A stretch of DNA of 36,397 bases from Actinomycetota bacterium (GTDB taxonomy: Bacteria; Actinomycetota; Acidimicrobiia; Acidimicrobiales; Ilumatobacteraceae): positions 1 through 36,397 of the forward strand of contig JAPKZX010000076.1 in NCBI GenBank assembly GCA_026393575.1. The letters run 5' to 3'. Shown piece after piece: positions 7,891 to 16,382 of the stretch (positions within the stretch are counted from its first letter, which is position 1; every line of letters begins with the position of its first letter). Under the pieces are notes generated by a model. That model was not told where the DNA came from. It made no database searches and saw only the letters and a program-made list of their open reading frames with translations. Both the position numbers and the translations under genes were made by a program.

Positions 7891-7942
7891 CTTATAACTC
7901 ACTGCACTTCAATTCTGAATCGAACGCAATCTATTCATTGCG
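7891..7942 (-). promoter_or_regulatory. Divergent control region: nitroreductase promoter and 18-base palindrome
   Basis: On the minus strand TTCAGA (7914-7919) and TATAAG (7891-7896) are 17 bases apart, a fair -35/-10 pair for the nitroreductase gene. Immediately upstream is the perfect inverted repeat CGCAAT-ctattc-ATTGCG (7925-7942). It also overlaps the -35 area of the divergent gene at 7967. It is a good candidate operator, possibly for the nearby TetR protein. That link is inference. Confidence 0.4.
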
Positions 7943-7954
7943 CTGAAATTCAAG

Positions 7955-7960
7955 TACCCT
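7955..7960 (+). promoter_or_regulatory. -10 box TACCCT, leaderless-type promoter of the 7967 gene
   Basis: TACCCT ends six bases before ATG 7967, and no Shine-Dalgarno site is present. The palindrome at 7925-7942 lies just upstream. Confidence 0.45.
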
Positions 7961-7966
7961 CAAATC

Positions 7967-9399
7967 ATGCGCCGTATTTCCCTTTTAACAGTGACCGCCT
8001 TTGTAGCAATTGCTATCGGCTTCACCTCTGCCTCCCCCGTCAAAGCGGCCACAAAGACGGTGTACATCTTCAACACCACACTTGCGAATAACAAGGGCTT
8101 GGGCTTCTGTTCTACAGATAACTCCAAGGGCTGTATTGATTCGATATTCGTCGATGGTGTTGAACTCACCCAGGTCGCAACACAAATGACTGCCGACTAC
8201 ACATTTGCTGGCGGTGTGTACTCCACTCCGTGTCGATTCCTAGAGACCACCGCTACCTCTTGCGAAGCCCCTTATATGGTGGTGTATCCAAAGGTTGCAT
8301 CAGTGCTACCCCGACTGGGTCTCAAGTATTGGGCGAAGTCACCATCAATTTCCGCCGTCAACCTGGTACCGATCCAACGGCACGTGTCGGCACAGTGATT
8401 TCAAATGGTGCAATTCAATCGTTTACTCCAGCAGCACCTGGCGTACGTGATGTTGCAACCATCGTGGTCAAGCCAACTCTCACTCAGAATTACGGCGTCG
8501 GCGCCAGCAGTTGTTCAGGCTGGTCCCCTGCAATTGAATTATGTGACATCGGCGAGAAAGCCACATATGCATCAGCAAACAGACTCGTTGCATTCTTGCT
8601 TCCTGGTTTTCGTAATTCCGTAGTTCCTCCAGATGATTTATTAGACGGTTGTGTTCGTAATGCAGACGGCAGTGGTTGCATAGTCAACGTGTTCGATCCC
8701 GCAAGTTTTGGTGGATGGATGGATACTGATGCTTCTGTCTTCGGACTCGCTTCAACAGACCGTCTCACAGGTGCTGCACAATTAAAGATTGCTGGACCCC
8801 ATTTTCAAATGGATCAGTACGAGACAATCAGCACACCAAATTCGTGTCCATGGAGTCCCAGCATCTGCGCCGGATCTCCACCGAATCAAGATTGGGGATC
8901 TACCACTACACGTGTTGTGAAAAACACAGAACCTATATTGAATCTGTCAACATTCCGTGCATTCATCCCAAGTGAATACCTCATGAACTCGTTTGGACTC
9001 ACGCCTGCCCAGGCCAACATCAGCACACTTCCAGTAAAACGCACAACGAACTCCACCGATAGTGCTGTGGTTCCGACAACCACATACACCCCAGTTGCCG
9101 GCGGCATTCAAATAGTCACTACTGGAATTGGCTTTTCAGTTCCCACCATTTCAATGGCGCGCATTCTTACTGTGAAAAAAGGTAGCAAGGTCTCAACTAC
9201 TTCACTTCTTAAGGCAGCAGGAGTTTTTCAAGCCAAACGATTTGGATCCATCACAATTGCAACGAGCGCAAAGAACGGCATCACCGAATCTGGTTCTAGC
9301 TATAAATTCAGCAAAAAGAAGGCAATCACTTTGTCGCTTCGCTACAAGCCAAGCAAGAAGTCAGCGGCCACTCGCACATTGCAAATAGTCGTCAAATAA
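7967..9399 (+). pseudogene. Secreted protein of unknown function, split by a one-base frameshift
   Basis: The N-terminus MRRISLLTVTAFVAIAIGF...SPVKAA is a Sec signal peptide. The first frame reads to a stop at 8398. A second frame, one base back, is open from before 8230 to 9399 and continues the same kind of protein. It is Thr/Ser-rich with scattered cysteine pairs and a basic, beta-rich C-terminus resembling an Ig-like tail. One extra base, most simply a G in AAAGG at 8290-8294, would join the frames through ...VVYPKGCISA... and give about 477 residues. No known domain was recognised. The gene is either broken or mis-sequenced. It converges with the acyl-CoA dehydrogenase gene. Confidence 0.8.
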
Positions 9400-9435
9400 C
9401 TACTTGTATTGAAGTATTGCGTCGGTTGACAAATA

Positions 9436-10689
9436 TCAGCCGTGGCCAGGAATGCTCTTCCAAGGACCACCGTCTGCACGAGGTTCCTTTGGAAGACCAA
9501 GAACTTGTTCGCCAACAATTCCACGCTGCACTTGGCTCGTGCCTGCATAAATTGTTCCGGCGCGAGCATTCAAGAACACGCCCACCCAGTTAGCACTGTC
9601 GTTTGGTGAACCAGGTGAATCAGTGGTGAACGCTGTGTGTGGCGTTTGACCAACAGGCACAAGAGCATTGGCACCAAGAATATCGATAGCCAATTCAGTG
9701 ACTTCCTTGTGATATTCACTCCACCACAATTTGCCAATTGATGCTTCAGGTCCGGGCTGGTTGCCACTCATAAATGCTGTGAGCGTGCGGTACCCGAGGA
9801 AACGCATGATCTCCACTTTGATGTGAGCTTGAGCAAGACGCTGGCGAATGTGTGGATCTTTTGTGAGACCCTTTTCTTGCGCCAATGCATTCAACTTGTC
9901 GAGTTCACCACGGAACGAGATGCTGCTAACAACTGCGCCAGCGCCACGCTCGTTGCCGAGAAGCGTCATCGCGACCATCCAGCCGCCATTGACTTCTCCC
10001 ACGACATTTTCTTTTGGACAACGTGCATCGGTAAAGAACACTTCGTTGAACTCTGAATCACCAGACATCATCTTGATGGGACGAATCTCCACACCTTTTT
10101 GACGCATGTCAACGAGAAGGAAAGTAATGCCGCGGTGTTTTACATCGTCTGGAGATGTGCGAGCTAATACGAAAATGTAGTTAGCGAGATGACCAGCTGA
10201 TGTCCAGATTTTCTGACCATTGATAACCCATTCGTCGCCGTCGAGTACTGCACGGCAACCAAGGTTTCCTAAGTCGCTTCCTGCTGCAGGCTCGCTGTAT
10301 CCCTGACACCAACGATCTTCACCAGACAATGCGCGCGGCAAATAGTGGCGCTTCTGTTCTTCTGTGCCGACAGCGATGATGGTGTTACCCAACATACCAA
10401 TTCCGAAACCATCGTTTGGTCCACCTGCAGGAACACCCGCACGTGCAAATTCTTCAGCAAGAACAAGAGACTCAATGTGTGACAAGCCTTGACCGCCGTA
10501 TTCCTTCGGCCATGTGATTGCCAGAAGACCTTCTGAGTACAACTTCTTGCGCCAGTCTTCAGTCCACTCTGCTGCCGCAGCATGATTCAATGCACCGATG
10601 CCCTTCCAATCTTTCGGAAGGTTGGCATCAAGAAACGAACGCACTTTTGTGCGGTAGGTATCGGCTTGGGGTGGGTACTCAAAATCCAT
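9436..10689 (-). CDS. Acyl-CoA dehydrogenase family protein
   Basis: A 417-residue FAD flavoprotein of the acyl-CoA dehydrogenase superfamily, which introduces the alpha-beta double bond into a CoA thioester. Landmarks are the helical N-terminal domain with WPKEYGGQGLS (60-70), the substrate/FAD signature CQGYSEPAAGSDLGNL (128-143), WVINGQKIWTSAGH (154-167) and the C-terminal region GTIYAGTSQVQRGIVGEQVLGLP. It resembles the many FadE-like enzymes of actinobacteria that act on branched, steroid-like or otherwise unusual acyl-CoAs; the exact substrate cannot be told. It lies 86 bases after the Baeyer-Villiger monooxygenase gene on the same strand, with its own TAGGGT box, so it can be read alone or as the end of the operon. 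Confidence 0.9.
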   Translation of the reverse strand: MDFEYPPQADTYRTKVRSFLDANLPKDWKGIGALNHAAAAEWTEDWRKKLYSEGLLAITWPKEYGGQGLSHIESLVLAEEFARAGVPAGGPNDGFGIGMLGNTIIAVGTEEQKRHYLPRALSGEDRWCQGYSEPAAGSDLGNLGCRAVLDGDEWVINGQKIWTSAGHLANYIFVLARTSPDDVKHRGITFLLVDMRQKGVEIRPIKMMSGDSEFNEVFFTDARCPKENVVGEVNGGWMVAMTLLGNERGAGAVVSSISFRGELDKLNALAQEKGLTKDPHIRQRLAQAHIKVEIMRFLGYRTLTAFMSGNQPGPEASIGKLWWSEYHKEVTELAIDILGANALVPVGQTPHTAFTTDSPGSPNDSANWVGVFLNARAGTIYAGTSQVQRGIVGEQVLGLPKEPRADGGPWKSIPGHG

Positions 10690-10695
10690 AACCGC

Positions 10696-10701
10696 ACCCT
10701 A
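10696..10701 (-). promoter_or_regulatory. -10 box TAGGGT, leaderless-type promoter of the acyl-CoA dehydrogenase gene
   Basis: On the minus strand TAGGGT ends six bases before the ATG at 10689. It lies in the 86-base gap behind the monooxygenase gene, and no Shine-Dalgarno site is present. Confidence 0.45.
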
Positions 10702-10775
10702 GTAAGGCAATCGCCTGCCCTTGGTATCCGAGCCTGTACATGGCTCTCCAACTGACAGTGGAATTGCCCCAGGGG

Positions 10776-12563
10776 CTATTTCTGTAATTCCAGACCAGCG
10801 AAATCGCCTTGTGCACGCCACGCTTCAAGCAGTCGCACAAAGGCCACAGGCCCACGGCCGTAACTGCCATTTTGTGCAGCGCGTTCAGCCGGCTTGCCCT
10901 CATTGTTGTAATAACCGGGCGTGCATGCTTCCAGGAACTTCAGGTTCATGGTGGAGTTTGCTTTGATCTCCTGCACCCAATCTTGTTCAGCCTGCTCAGC
11001 AGTCTCTATTCGAGTCACGCCTTCTTGCGTTGCATGCTTCACCACGTGAGCAATATGTATTGCTTGTTCGTTCAACATGTGTGGGAAGTTCACGGAGAAA
11101 CCAGATTGAGCAGTCGACACGATGAATGCATTGGGAAATCCGCGAGAGAAAAATCCGTGGAATGTCTCAACACCTTCAGCCCACTTGTCGGTAATGGTTA
11201 GGCCATCGGTACCAAACACTTCGTATCCAGAACGACGTGCGTAATCTGTGCCCACTTCAAATCCTGTGGCATAGATAAGGCAATCAAGTTCGTATTCCAC
11301 TCCGTTTGCCACGATCCCTTTTGGAGTGATTTTCTCAACACCACGACCACCAGTATCAACAAGCGTGACATTAGGACGGTTGAACGTTGGGAGATAGTCG
11401 TCATGGAAACACGGACGCTTGCAGAACTGTCGGTACCAAGGTTTCAAAGCTTCAGCTGTCAGCGGATCTTTCACAATGTCGTCAACACGTGAACGAACTT
11501 GATTCATCTTTTCAAAGTCAGCCACTTCGACAATGGTGCCAATCTCTTCCACACTGGTGCCAAGACCGCCTTCTTTACGGGCGCGCAACATGAGATTGCC
11601 AATAATTTCTGTCCAACCGTCTTTAACAAGGTCTTCGCTGTCGAACACACCGGAAGTGAGGTTGGTGAAGTTTTCATTACGGCGTCTCTGCCAACCAGGT
11701 TCTAAAGAACCAGCCCACTCAGGATCAGTTGGTTTGTCATTACGCACATCAATCGAAGACGGTGTGCGTTGGAATACGTACAACTCTTTTGCACCTGCAC
11801 CAAGATGCGGCACACACTGCACAGCAGTTGCGCCCGTACCGATAATGCCTACGCGCTTATCTTTAAGACCTGTCAATGCACCCTTACTTGTGCCACCGGT
11901 GTATTCATAATCCCATCTGCTGGTATGAAATGAATGCCCGGCAAATGTGCCGACACCTTCAATACCAGGCAACTTGGGCCGGTGAAGAGGACCGTTCGCC
12001 ATACTGATGAAGCGTGCGCGAATCTCGTCACCACGATTAGTACGAATTACCCAGCGTCGATCGCTTTCGTTCCAACGAACCTCATTTACTTCGGTTTGCA
12101 ATATTGCGCGTTCATACAAATTGAAGTGGTTCGCGATGCGGTGGCAATGGGCCAGAATCTCAGGCGCAGGCGTGTACTTCGATGCAGGAATAAACCCGGT
12201 CTCTTCTAACAACGGTAGATAGATATACGACTCAACGTCGCATGCTGCACCGGGATACCTATTCCAATACCAGGTGCCACCGAAGTCGCCACCCTTTTCA
12301 ATAATGGTGAAATCATGCACTCCGGCTTCGTGCAAACGAGCGCCCACCAACATTCCACCAAAACCGCCGCCCACGATTGCAACTTGCACCTCTTCCACAA
12401 TCGGTGCACGCTCTTCAAGTTTCATGTACGGATCATCGAGATAATGAGCGAACTCTCCTGCTACCTCTACGTATTGTTCGTTTGCCTCAGTGCGAAGTCG
12501 CTTGTCTCGCTCTGACCTGTACTTGTCACGTAGTTCGTCTGGGTTGAAATCAAGTGTTGTCAT
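10776..12563 (-). CDS. Flavin-dependent Baeyer-Villiger monooxygenase
   Basis: A 595-residue class B flavoprotein monooxygenase that inserts oxygen next to a ketone, using FAD, NADPH and O2, to form an ester or lactone. The FAD site is VGGGFGG (64-70) and the NADPH site is GTGATA (242-247). Between them is the diagnostic Baeyer-Villiger fingerprint FAGHSFHTSRWD (207-218), an exact FxGxxxHxxxW match. GGTWYWNRYPGAACD (95-109) is also typical. The ~60-residue N-terminal extension matches larger members such as those acting on cyclic or long-chain ketones. The start lies five bases after the amidohydrolase stop, with AGGA upstream. The neighbours suggest ketone or terpenoid/steroid-like catabolism; the substrate is unknown. 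Confidence 0.93.
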   Translation of the reverse strand: MTTLDFNPDELRDKYRSERDKRLRTEANEQYVEVAGEFAHYLDDPYMKLEERAPIVEEVQVAIVGGGFGGMLVGARLHEAGVHDFTIIEKGGDFGGTWYWNRYPGAACDVESYIYLPLLEETGFIPASKYTPAPEILAHCHRIANHFNLYERAILQTEVNEVRWNESDRRWVIRTNRGDEIRARFISMANGPLHRPKLPGIEGVGTFAGHSFHTSRWDYEYTGGTSKGALTGLKDKRVGIIGTGATAVQCVPHLGAGAKELYVFQRTPSSIDVRNDKPTDPEWAGSLEPGWQRRRNENFTNLTSGVFDSEDLVKDGWTEIIGNLMLRARKEGGLGTSVEEIGTIVEVADFEKMNQVRSRVDDIVKDPLTAEALKPWYRQFCKRPCFHDDYLPTFNRPNVTLVDTGGRGVEKITPKGIVANGVEYELDCLIYATGFEVGTDYARRSGYEVFGTDGLTITDKWAEGVETFHGFFSRGFPNAFIVSTAQSGFSVNFPHMLNEQAIHIAHVVKHATQEGVTRIETAEQAEQDWVQEIKANSTMNLKFLEACTPGYYNNEGKPAERAAQNGSYGRGPVAFVRLLEAWRAQGDFAGLELQK

Positions 12564-12568
12564 AATTC

Positions 12569-13756
12569 CTACTGATGTGATGAAACTTTTGCGCGTGGAA
12601 GAACCCGCATAAAGTTTCCTGAATTGAATTTTTGAATTGATTCTTCTGGCAGACCCTGCATGCAGGATTCAAAACGAGCAATCGGGTCTCTGCCGCCTTC
12701 GGTGTGTGGGTAATCACTAGAGAACAAATAGAGATCGTCATTTGAATGTTCAATCATGCGACCTACGTTTTCAAACACGAACGGCGTAAATGCACATTGC
12801 TCTCGTATTTGTTCAGAAGGTTTGCGCGTAAATCCCTTGAGACGTTCATCCACACGTGAGTACGCCTTGTGAATGTCATCAAGACGGACAAGCATCTCAG
12901 GAACCCAACCGGCGCCAAGTTCGACAGATGCAAACTTTAAGTTCGGGAAATCTTCGAGCACGCCATCAAGAATCAACATTGAGATGAATGTTTCAATACC
13001 TTGTTGCAGAACTGCTGCATCTCGAGCACGAACGTTTTCTCCGCCACCCATCCAATCTTTAGTGACACCGCGACCGGTGTTGCTCCAACCAGGTGACAGC
13101 TGTAGTGGATTGCCACCAACATGGAACACAACCGGTACTTGTGCTTCCTGTAACACCGACCAGATGGGATTGAAATCAACATGAGTTGGAGAACGTTCAC
13201 CAGCTAAACGATGTGGAACCCACATCGCGTCAAGACCATTATCGAGACTCCACATCACTTCTTTCAATGCGAGTTCAGGATTCTCAAGTGGAATCGCGGC
13301 AACACCCATGAGCCGATCATCAATGGAACAAAAATCTGCCATGTGGCGGTTGTGGGCACGGGCGCCGCCATAACGAAGCGCATCTGAAATCTTGCTGCTC
13401 GGCGAAAATGGCATGTGCAAGCTATGTGTTGCAAACACAAGCTGTTTCTTGAAGCCCAACATGTCGTTGGCAATTACTCGGTCATGTTTTTCGAAAGCAC
13501 CAAGAGCTTGAATCTCTTTGACTTCGGTGATCATACGATCACCTAGTGCAATGAGTGTCTGCTTGTGATCCTCCGAATGTTGTGATCCATTCTCCATGAT
13601 GACGGCGACTTCTTCGTCAGTCACCAATGATCGTCCGTAATCCACCAAAGGCAATTGGTCACGAATTTCTGGGTCCGCAAATTTCTTCAAGAAATCGGGT
13701 AACTCCATAATGTGAGTGTCTGCGTCATACAGCACCCGCTCGCCTGCGTAAGTCAT
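12569..13756 (-). CDS. Amidohydrolase-family metal-dependent hydrolase (ACMSD-like)
   Basis: A 395-residue TIM-barrel hydrolase or decarboxylase of the amidohydrolase_2 group. The first-strand metal motif is DADTH near the N-terminus, with later VVFHVGGN and the C-terminal catalytic Asp in LYLFSSDYPHTEGG. Homologues in actinobacteria are usually uncharacterised and sit in gene sets for ring or side-chain degradation. The open frame reaches 13810, but ATG 13756 has GGGG (13764-13767) seven bases upstream and begins just before the conserved domain, so it is preferred. First gene of the unit amidohydrolase - monooxygenase - acyl-CoA dehydrogenase. Divergent from surE. Confidence 0.85.
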   Translation of the reverse strand: MTYAGERVLYDADTHIMELPDFLKKFADPEIRDQLPLVDYGRSLVTDEEVAVIMENGSQHSEDHKQTLIALGDRMITEVKEIQALGAFEKHDRVIANDMLGFKKQLVFATHSLHMPFSPSSKISDALRYGGARAHNRHMADFCSIDDRLMGVAAIPLENPELALKEVMWSLDNGLDAMWVPHRLAGERSPTHVDFNPIWSVLQEAQVPVVFHVGGNPLQLSPGWSNTGRGVTKDWMGGGENVRARDAAVLQQGIETFISMLILDGVLEDFPNLKFASVELGAGWVPEMLVRLDDIHKAYSRVDERLKGFTRKPSEQIREQCAFTPFVFENVGRMIEHSNDDLYLFSSDYPHTEGGRDPIARFESCMQGLPEESIQKFNSGNFMRVLPRAKVSSHQ

Positions 13757-13865
13757 ATGGTTTCCCCTTTCACACTGGAATTTACGGTACCACCGGACTT
13801 GTTTTGACACCTCAGTGAAAGGTTGCGTCTACCTCTTGGCAACCCGAAGCAAGTAAACATGGGGT

Positions 13866-14708
13866 GTGCGCATTCTTGTAACTAACGACGACGGTATTGA
13901 TTCGATCGGGCTTCATGTCCTTGCTAGGGCCATGCGCTCATTTGGCGAGGTCGTCATCGCCGCCCCCGACCAGGAGTACTCCGGTGCTGGAGCAGCCATT
14001 GGTGCACTGCACATCATTCAACCCGAAGTGCAGCGCCGTCATATTGAAGGTATCGATACTGCGTGGGCAGTAACTGGCCCGCCGGCATTGTGCGTATTCT
14101 TCGCGCGACTCGGCGTGTACGGTCCGCCATTCGATCTTGTGGTGTCGGGAATTAACCCTGGTGCAAATGTTGGTCGCGCTGTGTATCACTCGGGAACAGT
14201 TGGTGCGGCCATAACTGCACGTAATGGTGGAATTAGTGGAATTGCAATCAGCCAAGCAGTTACCGGATTCGGAGTTGAAGGCCAAGGTTGGGACGACGCA
14301 CTCAAGGGACAAATGTGGGAGTCAGCAGCCACCGTTGCACAGAGTGTTGTTGAAGGTTGGATTGCAGATCGTCCAAAAGAAGCTGTAGTTATCAACGTCA
14401 ACGTTCCGAACTGTGCAGTGAGCGAAATGAAAGGCTGGCGTCGCACAGACATTGGTCATGTAGTCACGCGTGCAATGGCAGGAGCCGAACTTGAACCAAA
14501 AGAAGGTCACGACGGTGCGTTCTATGTTCGCATGACATACGGCGACACCATTCAAATGCCTGGCGATACCGACGGTGGAGCAGTTGAGAACGGCGAAGTG
14601 GCTATTACATATATCGGTCGATTCAATGATGTGCCTTCACAAGGTTCCGCAGCAGTAAACAATGCATTGACTTCCCTTGTAGGTGAAGCGAACACTCTGC
14701 ACTCATAG
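13866..14708 (+). CDS. surE: 5'/3'-nucleotidase SurE
   Basis: A 280-residue SurE-family phosphatase that dephosphorylates nucleoside monophosphates, and in some species polyphosphate, using a divalent metal. The metal site is visible: Asp8-Asp9 in TNDDG, Ser39 in EYSGAG and Asn97 in SGINPGAN. The conserved GTVGAA loop follows at 110-115. The start is GTG at 13866. The ATG at 13859 is out of frame, so GTG is forced by the conserved MRILVTNDDG beginning. No good Shine-Dalgarno site is seen; a TAAACA six bases before the GTG is a near match to the leaderless box. The next gene, an SCO6745-like protein, follows 32 bases later with its own box. Confidence 0.92.
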   Translation: MRILVTNDDGIDSIGLHVLARAMRSFGEVVIAAPDQEYSGAGAAIGALHIIQPEVQRRHIEGIDTAWAVTGPPALCVFFARLGVYGPPFDLVVSGINPGANVGRAVYHSGTVGAAITARNGGISGIAISQAVTGFGVEGQGWDDALKGQMWESAATVAQSVVEGWIADRPKEAVVINVNVPNCAVSEMKGWRRTDIGHVVTRAMAGAELEPKEGHDGAFYVRMTYGDTIQMPGDTDGGAVENGEVAITYIGRFNDVPSQGSAAVNNALTSLVGEANTLHS

Positions 14709-14728
14709 CCACGCTCTCCCTTCGCCAC

Positions 14729-14734
14729 TACGGT
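14729..14734 (+). promoter_or_regulatory. -10 box TACGGT, leaderless-type promoter of the 14741 gene
   Basis: TACGGT ends six bases before ATG 14741 in the 32-base gap behind surE, and no Shine-Dalgarno site is present. Confidence 0.45.
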
Positions 14735-14740
14735 GAAGCA

Positions 14741-15610
14741 ATGACCGATTGGCAAGACCTCACTCGACGCGCATCATTTACGTCGCACCAATTTCTAGGT
14801 TGGATCTTTTGGGATCCACGTGCCAAAGAAAACTTGGCGGCACTTGGTGTTCCTGATGGCTTAGGCCACTACATCATCAATCGCAGTGCGCCGCTTGCTA
14901 TTGCCGGACCTGAAGCAGTGTTCGCAGCCTTCTACACAATCAAACGCGAGTTCATTCAGTTTTGCCTCAACCACGCATCGCCACATATCAATAATTGGCA
15001 CGATGTCACGGTTGCTCGCGATGCAGCTGTTCGTGCTGGGCTCGAAGAGATGACGCCGCAGATTATTGAACCATTTGGTTTGCTCGCCGAAGATCTTTGG
15101 AAGACAGTTGATGCCATTCCTGCAAGTGGGCGCGTTCTTTTTGCCACGCATAAATCATGGCCACGACCTACAGACCCATTGATGTCTGCATGGAATGCGC
15201 TGAACTGCATTCGCGAATGGCGCGGTGACACGCACTTCGGAATCTTGTTGAACGACAACATTGATGTTGTAGAAGCTGGGCTCTTGCACGATGCATGGAT
15301 GGGTTACCCCAAGGAATGGATTCCTCGCAGTCGTGGCGCCGACGACGTAGAAATTACTGCTGCACTCGAGAACTTGTCAGCACGAGGATTTGTAACAGAT
15401 GGTGTTGTTAACGATGAAGGCGTCGCATACCGCGTAGAACTGGAACGTCGCACTGATGTCTTGTGTGAAATTCCATGGCGACATTTCGGCGAAGCGAACA
15501 CATTGAAGTTGTTGTCGATACTTGAGCCTGTTGGTGAGCGGTACGTGCAACACATCAACGAGACCGCGGGCGATAACTGGATGCCAGCCGCACGCGCACG
15601 TCGTCACTAA
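14741..15610 (+). CDS. SCO6745-family (SalK-like) protein, function unknown
   Basis: A 289-residue soluble protein. The sequence follows the actinobacterial SCO6745/SalK family. An N-terminal FWDPRAKENLAALG...GHYIINRSAPLAIAGPEAVFAAFYTI segment leads to a central DPLMSAWNALNCIREWRGDTHFGILL block, which is the family's most typical stretch. A C-terminal winged-helix-like part contains ALENLSARGFVTDGVVNDEGVAYRVELERRTD. No enzymatic role is established. The C-terminal part could bind DNA or mediate dimers. The stop TAA shares bases with the TAG of the convergent DUF2071 gene (CTAA, 15607-15610). The family call is from memory of the pattern. Confidence 0.72.
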   Translation: MTDWQDLTRRASFTSHQFLGWIFWDPRAKENLAALGVPDGLGHYIINRSAPLAIAGPEAVFAAFYTIKREFIQFCLNHASPHINNWHDVTVARDAAVRAGLEEMTPQIIEPFGLLAEDLWKTVDAIPASGRVLFATHKSWPRPTDPLMSAWNALNCIREWRGDTHFGILLNDNIDVVEAGLLHDAWMGYPKEWIPRSRGADDVEITAALENLSARGFVTDGVVNDEGVAYRVELERRTDVLCEIPWRHFGEANTLKLLSILEPVGERYVQHINETAGDNWMPAARARRH

Positions 15611-16314
15611 GCCGAATGCGGTAACCCGATTCGTACTGATACACCGGGTGAATACAACACATGCGCCGGACCAATTGGCGCGGGTAAACCAGAAGCCGTC
15701 ACCAGAGTGTCATTGAGGTACTCAAGTGTCGCCGAATGCAGAATCCATGTTTCGTGATCAACAGGTGCATAACGAATCTTGGAACCAAATCCTTTCGAAT
15801 ATAAACCCCATCGCGCAGACAAAAACACTGACAACTCATCAGGCGTTTCAATACGATCTCCGATTGAAATCTTGATGTGAGTCGATGCGCTGCTCGGCCA
15901 TCTGCGTTTCACAGCCGTCTCCAGAGATTCTGAATTCACAACATGTGATGCACTCCCCCAGCAATACGGCAAGAAATACGATGCACGTGCAACTAACGCA
16001 GGAATGAAGCGATTGACATCAAGAGAGAAAAACCACACTCCTGGTATTCCGTCTTTCTTTACATAGGTACGCACATTCACTTCAGGGAATGAACCGAAGT
16101 ACGGAATAGCCGGCGTTCCCGGAAATGAGATATTGCGCATTGAGAATGGGATCAGGCCAACCCATGCGTCTCCATCGAAAGTGTCCACTTCGAGACCTAC
16201 TGGCAATAACGCCTGCACCACCGCTGGGTCATAACGCCAATGGACATACGCAAGTTCTTGCCATTGCTGTCTCATTATTGGTCGTTCCACCGGTGCGGGA
16301 CAGAAATCCTTCAT
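15607..16314 (-). CDS. DUF2071 (YqjF-like) family protein
   Basis: A 235-residue protein matching the YqjF/DUF2071 family. The pattern includes MRQQWQELAYVHWRYDPAVVQALLPVGLEVDTFDGDAWVGLIPFSMRNI at the N-terminus, FPEVNVRTYVKKDGIPGVWFFSLDVNR in the middle (~75-100), and a C-terminal AHVLYSPGVSVRIG ending. The fold is related to acetoacetate decarboxylase-like proteins. The biological role is unknown. A methionine at residue 14 is an alternative start, but the ATG at 16314 has a TAAGGT box seven bases upstream and a GAGG just before it, so it is kept. Convergent with and touching the 14741 gene; divergent from the SRPBCC gene. Confidence 0.85.
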   Translation of the reverse strand: MKDFCPAPVERPIMRQQWQELAYVHWRYDPAVVQALLPVGLEVDTFDGDAWVGLIPFSMRNISFPGTPAIPYFGSFPEVNVRTYVKKDGIPGVWFFSLDVNRFIPALVARASYFLPYCWGSASHVVNSESLETAVKRRWPSSASTHIKISIGDRIETPDELSVFLSARWGLYSKGFGSKIRYAPVDHETWILHSATLEYLNDTLVTASGLPAPIGPAHVLYSPGVSVRIGLPHSA

Positions 16315-16321
16315 ACCTCAT

Positions 16322-16327
16322 ACCTTA
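16322..16327 (-). promoter_or_regulatory. -10 box TAAGGT for the DUF2071 gene
   Basis: On the minus strand TAAGGT ends seven bases before the ATG at 16314. GAGG also occurs two bases before that ATG, so either mode of initiation is possible. Confidence 0.4.
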
Positions 16328-16338
16328 TGAACAATTCC

Positions 16339-16344
16339 TATAAG
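16339..16344 (+). promoter_or_regulatory. -10 box TATAAG for the SRPBCC gene
   Basis: TATAAG lies five bases before an ATG at 16350 and 38 bases before the preferred ATG at 16383. It is close to the consensus TATAAT and divergent from the DUF2071 promoter. Confidence 0.4.
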
Positions 16345-16382
16345 TCGGAATGGAATCCTTGTCACGGTGGTTGGATGACGGT

